From contig CM037777.1 of the NCBI GenBank assembly GCA_021229015.1, positions 59,544,642-59,608,641 on the forward strand: 64,000 nucleotides of DNA, given 5' to 3'. Below are positions 34,001-46,000 of this stretch, piece by piece. The first letter of the stretch is position 1; each line of letters begins with the position of its first letter. Below the pieces are notes generated by a model that did not search any database, was not told where the DNA came from, and worked only from the letters and a program-made list of their open reading frames with translations. The stretch comes from Solen grandis (taxonomy: Eukaryota; Mollusca; Bivalvia; Adapedonta; Solenidae). The position numbers were made by a program, and so were the translations under genes.

Positions 34001-37000
34001 TTCAATAGATTTGGTTAGGATGTTTGTCTAAACATGATATCTTGGATGAGATTAAAATTGTGTCACTTAGGGTTAACAACTAGGTCACCTGGTCAAATCT
34101 TAGAAAAACCTTGTGAACACTCTAGAGGCCTACATTTTTTTCCCATTCTTCATTAAACTTGATATGAATGATGACTGCATGAATTCCCAGTTGAGTGCAA
34201 ATTCAGGTAGGATCAAAATGTAGGCCACTTAGTCAAATGTTAGAAAAACACTTTAGATGCCAGATATTTTGTCATTTTGCCTAACACAGCCATCTTAATC
34301 AGGTGAGCGACACAGGGCCATCTTGGCCCTCTTGTTTAACATCTTAATTTGAAAAAAAAAGAAGAAGAAATGTTGTCTGTTTAGAAAGATATAAATGGAC
34401 CACTGATCTACATAACTGAATATGGAAGAAATGTACAAAAGCTGCTGTAAAACAAAATTTTGTTTGAAAATGCAGGAGATGGCTTCTCAAGGGGTTTGAA
34501 TTTTCTTGGTATGCCCCCCCAATTCGGCTTTTAGGCACCACCACCCGGCCCTTTTCAAATCCTAGCTGGAGCACTGTACTAACTTGGTTATTCTAAGTTT
34601 AATGTTGAAAATATCAAAGTTTCATTATCCCAAAAGGAGTAAACATTCTAGATTGATTAATAAAACACCAAATTTTGACAAATTTCATGGAAAAATAGCA
34701 AAGCTGTGTAGACTTAAAAAGAAACTTGAATCCTGACATTCAGTCTCTGCAAACCTTAAATTTTCCCTGGACAGTCTGAATAGATTCAAATTTTATCCTT
34801 ATTTTTAAAAGTAACCTGAAGTGGGAACTGGTATGGTGGACCATTGTCTTTTCTGGATGAACCTTGCTTTTGATGCATTTGTTAATTTTATCTTGTCCAT
34901 GATAGGCAGTTGCGAGTTATTGTGAGACCAAAATTATGAAACTAATGGAATATATTTTAGGCTCAGATCACCCTGAAAGTGATCAATGGCTTGTATCAAG
35001 GGGTCACCACAGTGGAGCTGGACAATCTGGCTGCAGAAACAGCTGCTACCATGACAACCAAACACCCAGACTATGCCCTTCTGGCAGCTAGGATAGCTGT
35101 CTCCAACCTACACAAGGAGACCAAGAAAGTCTTCAGTGGTATGTGCATTGTGCTAGTTTAGCTAAATAAGAACACAATAGCCAGGGCTCTCTCTCTGTTT
35201 GGGAGGAACAGTACCTCTACCTTCAGGAGGGGGAAATTATCTTGAAAATGGGAGGGAAAAACATACTTTTTGGCAGGGATAGAAGGTGCCCAATATGGGC
35301 ATTAAAAAATGGAGATCAAGAGCCCTGCTAGTAATACCACATTCTGACAAAGATAACATCTTTAGGGATCCATGTACAAGCAGTTGATTAAAATTTAACA
35401 TTTGAGTTGGCCAAAATCTTGTTTTAAAACAAAATGCTCTATACGACATTTAAATTCTACAGCAAATAAGTCACTTGTGCTGGTTTGTGCTAATGAGGAT
35501 GATAAAATTAACCCTTTCCCTCATAGAGGACACCATGAAAAGACCTATGCGAACAGCATAAAACCAGATCAGCCTGCGAGTAACTCGCAGGCTGATCAGG
35601 TTTTATGCTGTTCGCTGCTCCTCAGTGGTCTGGAAATGAGGATTTTGTAATTAAATTTGGTAAGGTTTAACTGTGGTTTTCTGCAGATCAGGCTTTATAT
35701 GGTACCTATTGAGTGCGTCAAAATGAGTCTATATGAGGAAAAGGGTTAATAAAATGAAAACCAAGTTATACTCAGAATGAGACAGAGATAAGTTATTTGA
35801 TAGTCAATCATTTGATGTGCCAATAATGGTAGATGTTAACTGTATTTTCAGAGGTGATGGATGACCTGTACAATTGGGTTAATCCTAAGAACAAGAAGCA
35901 CTCTCCAATGATCTCTGAGGATGTCCACAAAATCATTGTGGACAATGCTGATGTGAGTGCAATCTAGAGATAGTATTAAATGAGTTCTTTGATGACTAAC
36001 TAAGCTGTAGATCCTGTGATTTTAATTGGTGGGTCCATGGTTATAATGAAGATCATAGTATATAGACCTGCACAGAAGTCAAATCTTCAGAATCCAGCCC
36101 TTTTTTTCAGGTGTCAGGGAAGGGGCCTTGATATCATATACTGGGGAAAATCACCATTTTTTTTTTCATTGGGGAATGAAAAATCCTGGAGTCAAATTTG
36201 GGGAAAACTGCATGAATTTAAAGAAATTTTCATATAGGAAGGCACCTATGAATGGCCCCTGTTTAAAGAAAAAAAATGCCCTGGAATTAAATGTTTCAGA
36301 CTATCTTTGAAAGAATGAATTCCTTACTAAAAATACCTTAAATGAGCAATCTGTTATAGGCAACATGGATATTGTGAATAGAACATTTCACCTTTATCAA
36401 AATATTGTTATTCAGTTAAGTTTTAAGGCAAAGCAGTTTGAACAGTTTGCATATATACGAACATTCCTGTTTATACAATTTATTTATATACAATCTTGTA
36501 TTTCAGCGATTGAACTCTGCCATTATTTTTGATCGAGACTTTTGTTACAACTACTTTGGATTTAAGGTAAGCATTGCCAGAGATTCTTAGTGGAAAAACA
36601 GACTTTTTTTTTTTTTTAGCTCACCTGAGCACAAAGTGCTCATGGTGAGCTTTTGTGATCGCCCTTCGTCCGGCGTGCGTCGTCCGTCGTCAACAATTTG
36701 CTTTAAACGACATCTCCTCTGAAACCACTGGACAGAATTTAATGAAACTTGGCAGGAATGTTCCTTGGGTGAAGGAGGCTCTACAAAAGTTGCTAAAATA
36801 ATCCATGAAGAACTCCGGTTGCCATGGCAACAAAAAGAAAAAAAAATGAAAACTTTAAAAATCATCTTCTTCAAAACTACTGGCCAGATTTTGAAATAAA
36901 TTGGTACAGATGTTCCTTGGGTCAACCTCTACCAAAGTTGCTAAAATTATTCCGATCCGTAAAAAAACATGGCCGGCAGGGGCGGGGCTTATTTGCCTTA

Positions 37001-40000
37001 TATGTATATAGAGAAACCTTTAAACAACATCTTCTCTGAAACCACTGGACAGAATTTGATTAAACTTGGCAGGGATGATCTTTGGGTCAACCTTCACAAA
37101 AGTTGCTAAAATAAACTTGATCCATGTAGAACTCTGGTTGCCATGGCAACAAAAAGAAAAAAAAATGAAAACTTTAAAAATCATCTTCTTCAAAACTACT
37201 GGCCAGATTTTAAAATGAATTGGTACAGATGTTCCTTGGGTCATCCTCTACCAAAGTTGCTAAAATTATTCCGATCCGTAAAAAAACATGGCCTCCAGGG
37301 GCGGGGCTTATTTGCCTTATATGTTTAAAGGGAAACCTTTAAACAACATCTCCTCTGAAACCACTGGACAGAATTTGATTAAACTTGGCAGGGATGATCC
37401 TTGGGTCAACCTTCACAAAAGTTGTTAAAATAAACTTGATCCATGTAGAACTCTGGTTGTCATGGCAATAAAAAGAAGAAAAAAATATGAAAACTTTAAA
37501 AATCATCTTCTTCAAAACTACTGGCCAGATTTTAAAATAAATTGATACAGGTGTTCCTTGGGTCAACCTCTACCAAAGTTGGTAAAATTTTTCCAATCCA
37601 TAAAAGACATGGCCGGCAGGGGCGGGGCTTATTTGCCTTATATGTATATAGGGAAAACTTTAATCAACATTTCCTCTGAAACCACTGGAAAGAATTTGAT
37701 TAAATTTGGCAGGAATGATCCTTGGGTCAACCTTCACAAAAGTTCCTAAAATAAACTTGATCCATATAGAACTCTTGTTGCCATGGCAACAAAAAGAAAA
37801 AAAAAATGAAATCTTTAAAAATCATCTTCTTCAAAACTACTGGCCAGATTTTAAAATAAATTGGTACAGATGTTCCTTGGGTCAACCTATTTATCTCAGG
37901 TGAGCGATTTAGGGCCATCATGGGCCTCTTGTTATTAATTTTACTAAGTGTATCAACTTGAGAGGTTTTTTTCCAACACAAGCATTTAATAGAAATCTAT
38001 ATTCATGTTGGAGTCAACTGAACCCGTGATATATCGACAAGAGTGTCCTTTGGAACACTTGTGTCACCTGCTGAAGCATAACGGAAAAGCCGACTGACAG
38101 ACAAGGGAAAAGTGATACCACAATAACCAGTCTACCACGATACTATGCACTTATCTGTGAGAAAGAGTAGTTTGGGGAGCATTTTCTATTTCCAAAAGCT
38201 TACTGCTTTTAAAATTATTTATGCAGGTAAAGAAAGTCAGATTTATAGGTTTGGTATATGAAATATGTAATTGGCAGGGTTCCCAAGGTCGGGGAAAAGT
38301 CAGGGAAATTTGAAATTGGTCAGGGAAATTCAGAAAAAGTAGGGGAAAAGTCAGGGAATTTTACAATCAAGGAATGTCGACCAAACTGCAGGAGGATTAT
38401 AATAAGGAAAGGCTAAGGCAGTTTCTTCCATTTGGCTTTTAATTGTCAGATTGGCATGGTATTAAATAAGTTCCCGATAGCATCCAACTGGCACACCATC
38501 AATTCATGTTTGAAAATAAAAAATATCTAGAAGCAACTTAATTTTGGAAGATCTGTATTTGCCACTGGATTTGCACTTAATTTGGTCAGGGAATTTTGAG
38601 TTTGGTCAAGGAAAAATCAGGGAAAAGTCAGGGAATTTTCAATTTTGTGGGAACCCAGATTGGCTGTCAGTATGTACATGTGATCAAGCACACTTTGCAA
38701 CAATAAGCCTATAAGGTTTTTGTGAAGAGAAATATTGCACTCTCAACACAATGCAAATGTGTGCATAATATTTGAAAAAAGGGCGGGAGACAATGAGATA
38801 TTTTGTGTAAAAGAGGGTGTGATGTGATAAAACACATGTTCATCCAAGGATACTGTCTCCATACAGGGCTTTTTAGCTCACATGAGCACAACGTGCTCAA
38901 GGTGAGCTTTTCTGATCGCCTTTTGTCCGGCGTCCGTCGTCCGTGCGTCCGTCCGTGCGTCCGGCGTCAACAATTGCTTCAAACAACATCTCCTCCTAAA
39001 CGGCTTGGCCAATTTGAAAAATATTTTGCAGGAATGTTCCTTGGATGAAGCTCTACTAAAGTTGTATAAATGGTTCTGGTCCATCGCATAATTAGGTCAC
39101 AGGAGCTAAAAATAGATTTTAAAAATGAAAATTTAAAAAATCTTCTTCTCTGAAACCACAAGGCCTAGCCTTTTGATTTTTGGTATGTAGCATGATCTTA
39201 TGACTCTCTACCAGGATTGTACAAATTATGACCCTGGGTCAAAATTGGCCCCGCCCCAGGGTCACTTGATTTCACATAGGCTAATATAGGAAAAACTTGA
39301 AAAAATCTTCTTCTCCGAAACCACAAGGCCTAACCTTTTGATTTTTGGTATGTAGCATCACCTTATGGGCCACTACCAAGATTGTACAAATCATAGCCCT
39401 ATGGTGATAAATGACCCCGCACCAGGGGTCACTTGTTTTACATATAGGAAAATCTTAAAAAATCTTCTTCCAATAATGCATAAGGCCTAGAGCTTAGATA
39501 TTTGGTATGAAGCATCATCTTATGGGCCACTACCAAGATTGTACAAATCATAGCCCTATGGTGATAAATGACCCCGCACCAGGGGTCACTCGTTTTACAT
39601 AGAGTTATATAGGAAAATCTTAAAAAATCTTCTTCCAATAATGCATAAGGCCTAGAGCTTAGATATTTGGTATGAAGCATCATCTTATGGGCCACTACCA
39701 AGATTGTACAAATCATAGCCCTATGGTGATAAATGACCCCGCATCAGGGGTCACTTGTTTTACATAGAGTTATATAGAAAAATCTTAAAAAATCTTCTTC
39801 TATGAATCCATAAGGCCTAGAGCTTAGATTTTTGGTATGTAGCATCATCTTATGGGCCATTACAAAGATTTTCAAAGTCTTGGCCCTACGGTGATAAATG
39901 ACCCTGCGCCCAAGTCTTCTCTGAAACATAGAGTTAAATAGGAAAATCTTAAAAAATCTTCTTCTATGAATCAATAAGGCCTAGAGCTAAGATTTTTGGT

Positions 40001-43000
40001 ATGTAGTAGCATCTAATGGTTCATTACAAAGATTTTCAAAGTCTTGGCCCTACGGTGATAAATGACCCTGCGCCCAAGTCTTCTCTGAAACCATATGGCC
40101 CATTGCTTAGATATTTGGTGTGTAGTATTGTCAGGGGTAAAATGTTTTAGATTAAGTTATATCAGAATCCTTGTCTGTTTAAAAACCTTGACATCAGTTG
40201 AAGCAATGGTACTCAGGTGAGCGATTCAGGGCCATCATGGCCCTCTTGTTTCTGGTATCCCATGGGGCCGAATATGGGCCCCATTCCCAATGCTGTCTGG
40301 GTAAATTTTTTCCCCAGTCAAAAAATAAAAATTCCCAAAGCCAAAATATATATATATATATATATATTACAAATATTTCCGAAGTAAATTGGTTTTGTTT
40401 ACCATCTCGTATGTAAAATTATTGCACTCACTGCCTGAGGTCACGGTTTAGTATAGTTTAAGTTCTTGATGAAAAAATTTGTTTTTATGATGTTTTAAGT
40501 GAACTATTGTATGAATTCCAATGGGTCCAATTTTATTGATTTGACAATGTTTTTGTTTTTTTTCCAATTAGCCAATTTTACTGATAAAAAAATTCCCAAA
40601 TTGGCAGGGACATTTTCCCCAAAAATCCTGAAAAAGGCCCTGCTAAATCTGTACATCTGTATCATGATCAGGTCTTCAGATTTTAAAATCTCTTTTCATA
40701 TTTTTTCAGACACTAGAGAGGTCATACTTATTGAAAATTGATGGCAAAGGTGAGTTGGAATATCCATGATTTTGTTCATAAAAAAAAAAAAAAGATGTGC
40801 CAAAGTGCAAGTGTATGTGATGGTTGGATCATCTGCATGTATATTTATCAAGTAAATTGATACCTACTTTTTAATGAAATAATTTTTTTCATTTGAATAC
40901 TAAATTTCGAATTCTTGTTATTTGTTGCTTGGAAGTATAAGTGAGTACTTTGATACTCAAGCAGGGATTTACACTACTTTTGATTTTCAGGGGTCCACTG
41001 GACTCAGGATCCTTAAAAACAGGGGTCCATCATTAATTTCAGGGGGTCCAAGCTATTTAACCTCACCAAAATATACTACTCAAAATTTGCTAAGGATCAC
41101 TAGCTATTTTCCAGAAGAGTTATAAGTCTTGCGACTTTGAGGGCATGGAATGTTAAAGTAAATTTTAAAACTTTTTTTTTCTGCGCAGATGTGTTGTTAC
41201 TATACCAAAGCCATTATCTTTAACTAAAAGTATGTATTCCAGATCCTTAAAATTGAGAAATTTATTAAATTTAATAAGTGCAAATTTTGAGAATTCACAT
41301 TAAAATTTGACTAGGTGGATAACAGACATTCTTGTTTTCTTACAGTATCATTTCAAGCATCCTTAACAAGTATTCCTTGTAGAAAACAAAAATATCTGGA
41401 TATTCAAAATTCTGTTATACACCGTCTGCAACTGAATCACATAATCATTGAGTTCACTAACAGTATTTTCAACGCTTTGATCGTGATCAGCTTTAATAGC
41501 GGTTGCGAAATTTGAACGCATATTTAAGACTTGTAAGCTGTTCATGTAGACATCAGTGTCTTGATGACGAATTAATAAGGAGTTTTGAAAGTTTATGCAA
41601 CCCTCTGTAAAGGGGATTTGATGAGCTTTTCGCCGAAATGCAGGTATTACAATACGTACATGCCTTCGTCACGGAACTGTAGCCATTTAAATTTTTCAAG
41701 CCATATACTGAAATTTCTGCTCACGTTTTGATTTTGAGGAAGATTGTAACTGTAATCAGGGTGACCAGTTGACAATAAATTTTCATGTTTCTCGTCATCG
41801 CGATCTTTTCTTTTGCCTCATAAACTTCTTAAGTCAGTTTGTGTTTGCCATGCTTAACTTTGATAAGACATGTGAGCGGAAGCGTTCAATGATTGGACGC
41901 TAATTTTAAAAGGCACAGTGATTGGTTTGTAAATTTAACTAGTTAAATATAGCGTTGGAAATTCCAAGAGATTTACGAAGACATTTGATAATGAATTGGC
42001 ACAGATATTCTGGACAATTCGTGCGTACACATGGACGCAGACTTTATTTTTCGGTGCGTACAGTCTGTGATTCATGCGTATATGGACGCAGGATCCTGCG
42101 TCCGGTAAATCCCTGCTCAAGTACCTGCTCCCGTCTCAATTTATTGGCTTGATCCATTAAAAGTGCATGGTTACAAATGTTATGAACTTCATGCTATAGA
42201 TAGAAGCATTATCTTTTATGGGAAAAAATCTTTGTTTTTCTCTTCTTTCTCTCTCTCTTTTTCTCGCAACATCGTAAGTCCGACATACATTGAAATTGTG
42301 TTATTTGACCATTTATTGAAACACTGTTTATCTGATATAGGGGATATATGAATAGCGGATGCATAATGCCCAGACAAAAGGCAGTTCTTTTTTATCATTT
42401 ACCCCATACAAAAATCTTGAATTATTATTCAATACTCAGAATAAATATTTGCCCCAAATTTTCTCAATGGGTTACTTAGTAATTCTGGTGTGGGAGTCTG
42501 AATGTTTCCCTTGTAGAAAGTTTTACTTGCAGAACGTGTTGGATTTTAGAGTTCATATTTTTAGTCCCCTACCGGTGTTCACACCGGAGGGGACTATAGG
42601 TTTGCCCTCCGTCTGTCCGTCCGTCCGTCCGTCTGTCCGCTCAAATCTGGATCCCGCGATAACTTAATAACTAAGCAAGCTAACTTGATGAAACTTGGTA
42701 TATGACTAGATGGCAATGTGTAGATTATGCACGTCATTTTATTTTTGTTCTTCAACTAAAATTGTGGTTGCTATGGTAACGGAAATAGTGAAAATATGGC
42801 AAAAAATGGGATCCCGCGATAACTAAGCAAGCTAACTTGATGAAACTTGGTATATGACTAGATGGCAATGTGTAGATTATGCACGTCATTTTATTTTTGT
42901 TCTTCAACTAAAATTGTGGTTGCTATGGTAACGGAAATAGTGAAAATATGGCAAAAATGGGATCCCGCGATAACTAAGCAAGCTTACTTGATGAAACTTG

Positions 43001-46000
43001 GTATATGACTAGATGGCAATGTGTAGATTATGCACGTCATTTTATTTTTGTTCTTCAACTAAAATTGTGGTTGCTATGGTAACGGAAATAGTGAAAATAT
43101 GGCAAAAATGGGATCCCGCGATAACTAAGCAAGCTAACTTGATGAAACTTGCTATATGACTAGATGGCAATGTGTAGATTATGCACGTCATTTTATTTTT
43201 GTTCTTCGACTAAAATTGTGGTTGCTATGGTAACGGAAATAGTGAAAATATGGCAAAAAATGGGATTGATTACCATATTGAGTCAAGGTGGAGCCGGTAG
43301 GGGACTTTATGTGTTGCATACAACACCAGTTACTTGTTATTAAAGACTTTATGAGAATGGCATATAATCCTGAATGGTGCAGAAACTTGATTTGGTATGA
43401 AGTGTTATTCTGGTTGAATTTCAACCTTTGTTTATCTACCATATCTACAGTGGTTGAACGGCCGCAGCACATGTTGATGAGGGTGTCTGTGGGCATTCAT
43501 CACGACGACATAGAGGCAGCCATCGAGGTACGCCCCTTTACAATTCCTCTATATAGTAGATGAGTTGTTACCCAACTCTTTCTGTGCTAGATGAGCTTCT
43601 TCAACAGTATTTGTTCTTAATAAAATTATTTCCTCCCATTCCATCATTAAAAAATATTGGTTGTCTATTGTGTGCACCTGTCTCCTAATAAGTTTCCCTT
43701 CTGAGATTTATTTTTTTACCCTCATGGGGCAGATTTTATTTTCTTAGAGTCTTTTCAGTAGTTTTAAGAGTTGGCCATTCATACAACTTTAGAATAACAG
43801 CCGTGTCTTCATTTTAGACCTACAACCTGCTCTCTGAGAAGTGGTTCACCCATGCATCGCCCACCTTGTTCAACGCTGGAACACAGAGGCCTCAGCTCTC
43901 AAGGTGAATGCCTTTTTGTAAAAATATCATAATTCTATAGATTATGCAAAATTAATATTATAAAAGACCACCAACCAAAATCCTGGTTTAAGAAAGCTTT
44001 TTTGCTGTATTAGATAGGTGAATGGTATGTTTAAATTTATAACCATTCTGAAAAAAACCTTCTAGCAGTAAATCATATATGTATAGACACAATTGACTGA
44101 ATTACAGATTCAAAAAAAATTATTACTTTACAGTATTGATGCAATGTATGAAAATATTCAAACAATTCAGTATGTTATACACAACTTACCGACTAATTTT
44201 CCAGCTGTTTCCTGCTTACTATGCACTCAGACAGTATTGAGGGGATCTACGACACTCTGAAACAGTGCGCCCTCATCTCCAAGTCTGCCGGAGGTATCGG
44301 GCTAAATGTACACAACATCCGGTCCACAGGCAGCTACATTGCTGGGGTAAGGGGGTTTACATCCATTTCTGTGATTAGTTGATTTATTAGAAGATACAGT
44401 TGAGATTTTTTGTGGAAGAGATTGTATTTGGCACACTTATTTAAGTAGTCGAGTGGTTGATTTAAGAAACTGGATGAACAAGCCTCATTATTATTATCTT
44501 TGTTAAAAATTTAAAAAAAACTGACAATATACAAGTGTGAAAAGGTTAAAGAGTGCATTTTTTTAACCACTCGTGGGATTGTGCTGTTTTTGACCACATG
44601 TTAAAGGACATGCATTTTGTAATCATTTTTCGCTTTCTTTATCTAGAGCTGTTCATAGGCATTTTCCCTGTAAAAATTTAGAATTTATGCAATTTTCCTT
44701 TCCCCAAACTGAGGAAAATAAATGATACATTCAACCCTCTAAAGTAAGTCCCCATCATCAAAAAAAAAAAAAAGCCTGATTTATGGCTGGATATGTTTTG
44801 TATCATTGAAGAATGTCCTGTGCATATTTTCAGACCAACGGCACATCTAACGGCCTGCTGCCCATGTTGAGGGTATACAACAACACAGCCAGATATGTGG
44901 ACCAGGGAGGCAACAAGGTCATTATCTAGGGTGTTGATTCATTTTATGAATTGTTGTTTAGATTGAGGACTTAAATTCTACTGCTCAGCTGTCATTGTAC
45001 CATCTTCTCAAAGTGCTGTGTTGAGGATATGCAGAGTTCAAGCTTGTTTTGTTTTCAAATAGGGAGTCAATTGACCCATTGATAGACAAATTGAGGCACA
45101 AAATGGACAAATTTGTGCTTCCATGAAAAATATGGTCTCTATCGCCTTCAGTGATAGGTCTAGGTTTACAAATGAAAATGGTGGTAAGTTTTTGAAAGAG
45201 AATTGTGAAATTGCATTTGTAATTGTCATTCTCGAAACATTTAAAAAAAAAAAAATCACTAAACCGGTCGAAATTTAATATTTGTCTCATAATCAATGTA
45301 AAATAAAGTTGAAACTTAAACAAAAAAACAACAACAAAAAAACAGTAATTTGAACCATATCAGTCATGGAAATGACAAGCAATGACACTGTATCCAACAA
45401 TTTCCACAGCGTCCTGGAGCATTTGCCATTTACCTTGAACCCTGGCATGCAGACATCTTTGCCTTCTTGGACTGCAAGAAGAACACAGGAAAAGAGGAGC
45501 AGCGAGCACGTGACTTGTTCTATGCCATGTGGATCCCTGACCTTTTCATGAAGCGGGTGGAGTCCAACGGCGAGTGGACACTCATGTGTCCTGCAGAGTG
45601 CCCGGGTCTTGGGGATGTCTGGGGAGAAGAGTTTGAGACACTGTATAATAGGTGGGTATAGTGATTTGTTAAGGGATTCTTTTGTGAGGCCAGGATTATC
45701 TGCACAGGATTTGGTAGATTTAGTTTGAAAGGGAGTAAAAAAACACACACACGCCAGAAATTCTGACAATTTTACAAGTATCTGTCCACCAGTTTCCATT
45801 AAAGTTAAGCATGTCTGTTGCATTCATTATTGATATCACAGGTAATTGTAGAGTTACCTTTGTATTGTGTAGAATTTCTAGATTCACCAGATTCATTGAA
45901 TTACTGTTTTTTCCAGGATATGATTGTACCATGGTATGTAACAATCTACTTGTTTATAGTATCAACAAGTTCTTTCTTGACTTGCATTGTGTTTAAGTTG

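Larger units (their letters stand above)
31099..35952 (+). other. RRM1: RRM1 exons 1-4: ATP-cone allosteric region
   Basis: Exons 1-3 encode the N-terminal ATP-cone (about residues 1-92) that senses ATP and dATP, with [16 protein letters not shown] and [14 protein letters not shown]. Asp57, whose change makes the mammalian enzyme insensitive to dATP, is conserved. Exon 1 holds only 19 coding bases. Exon 4 begins the helical part ([10 protein letters not shown]). Confidence 0.9.

Noticed and set aside
45293..45823. A 176-codon minus-strand frame
   Set aside because: It is the shadow of RRM1 exon 11 (45410-45651), which is clearly coding on the plus strand.
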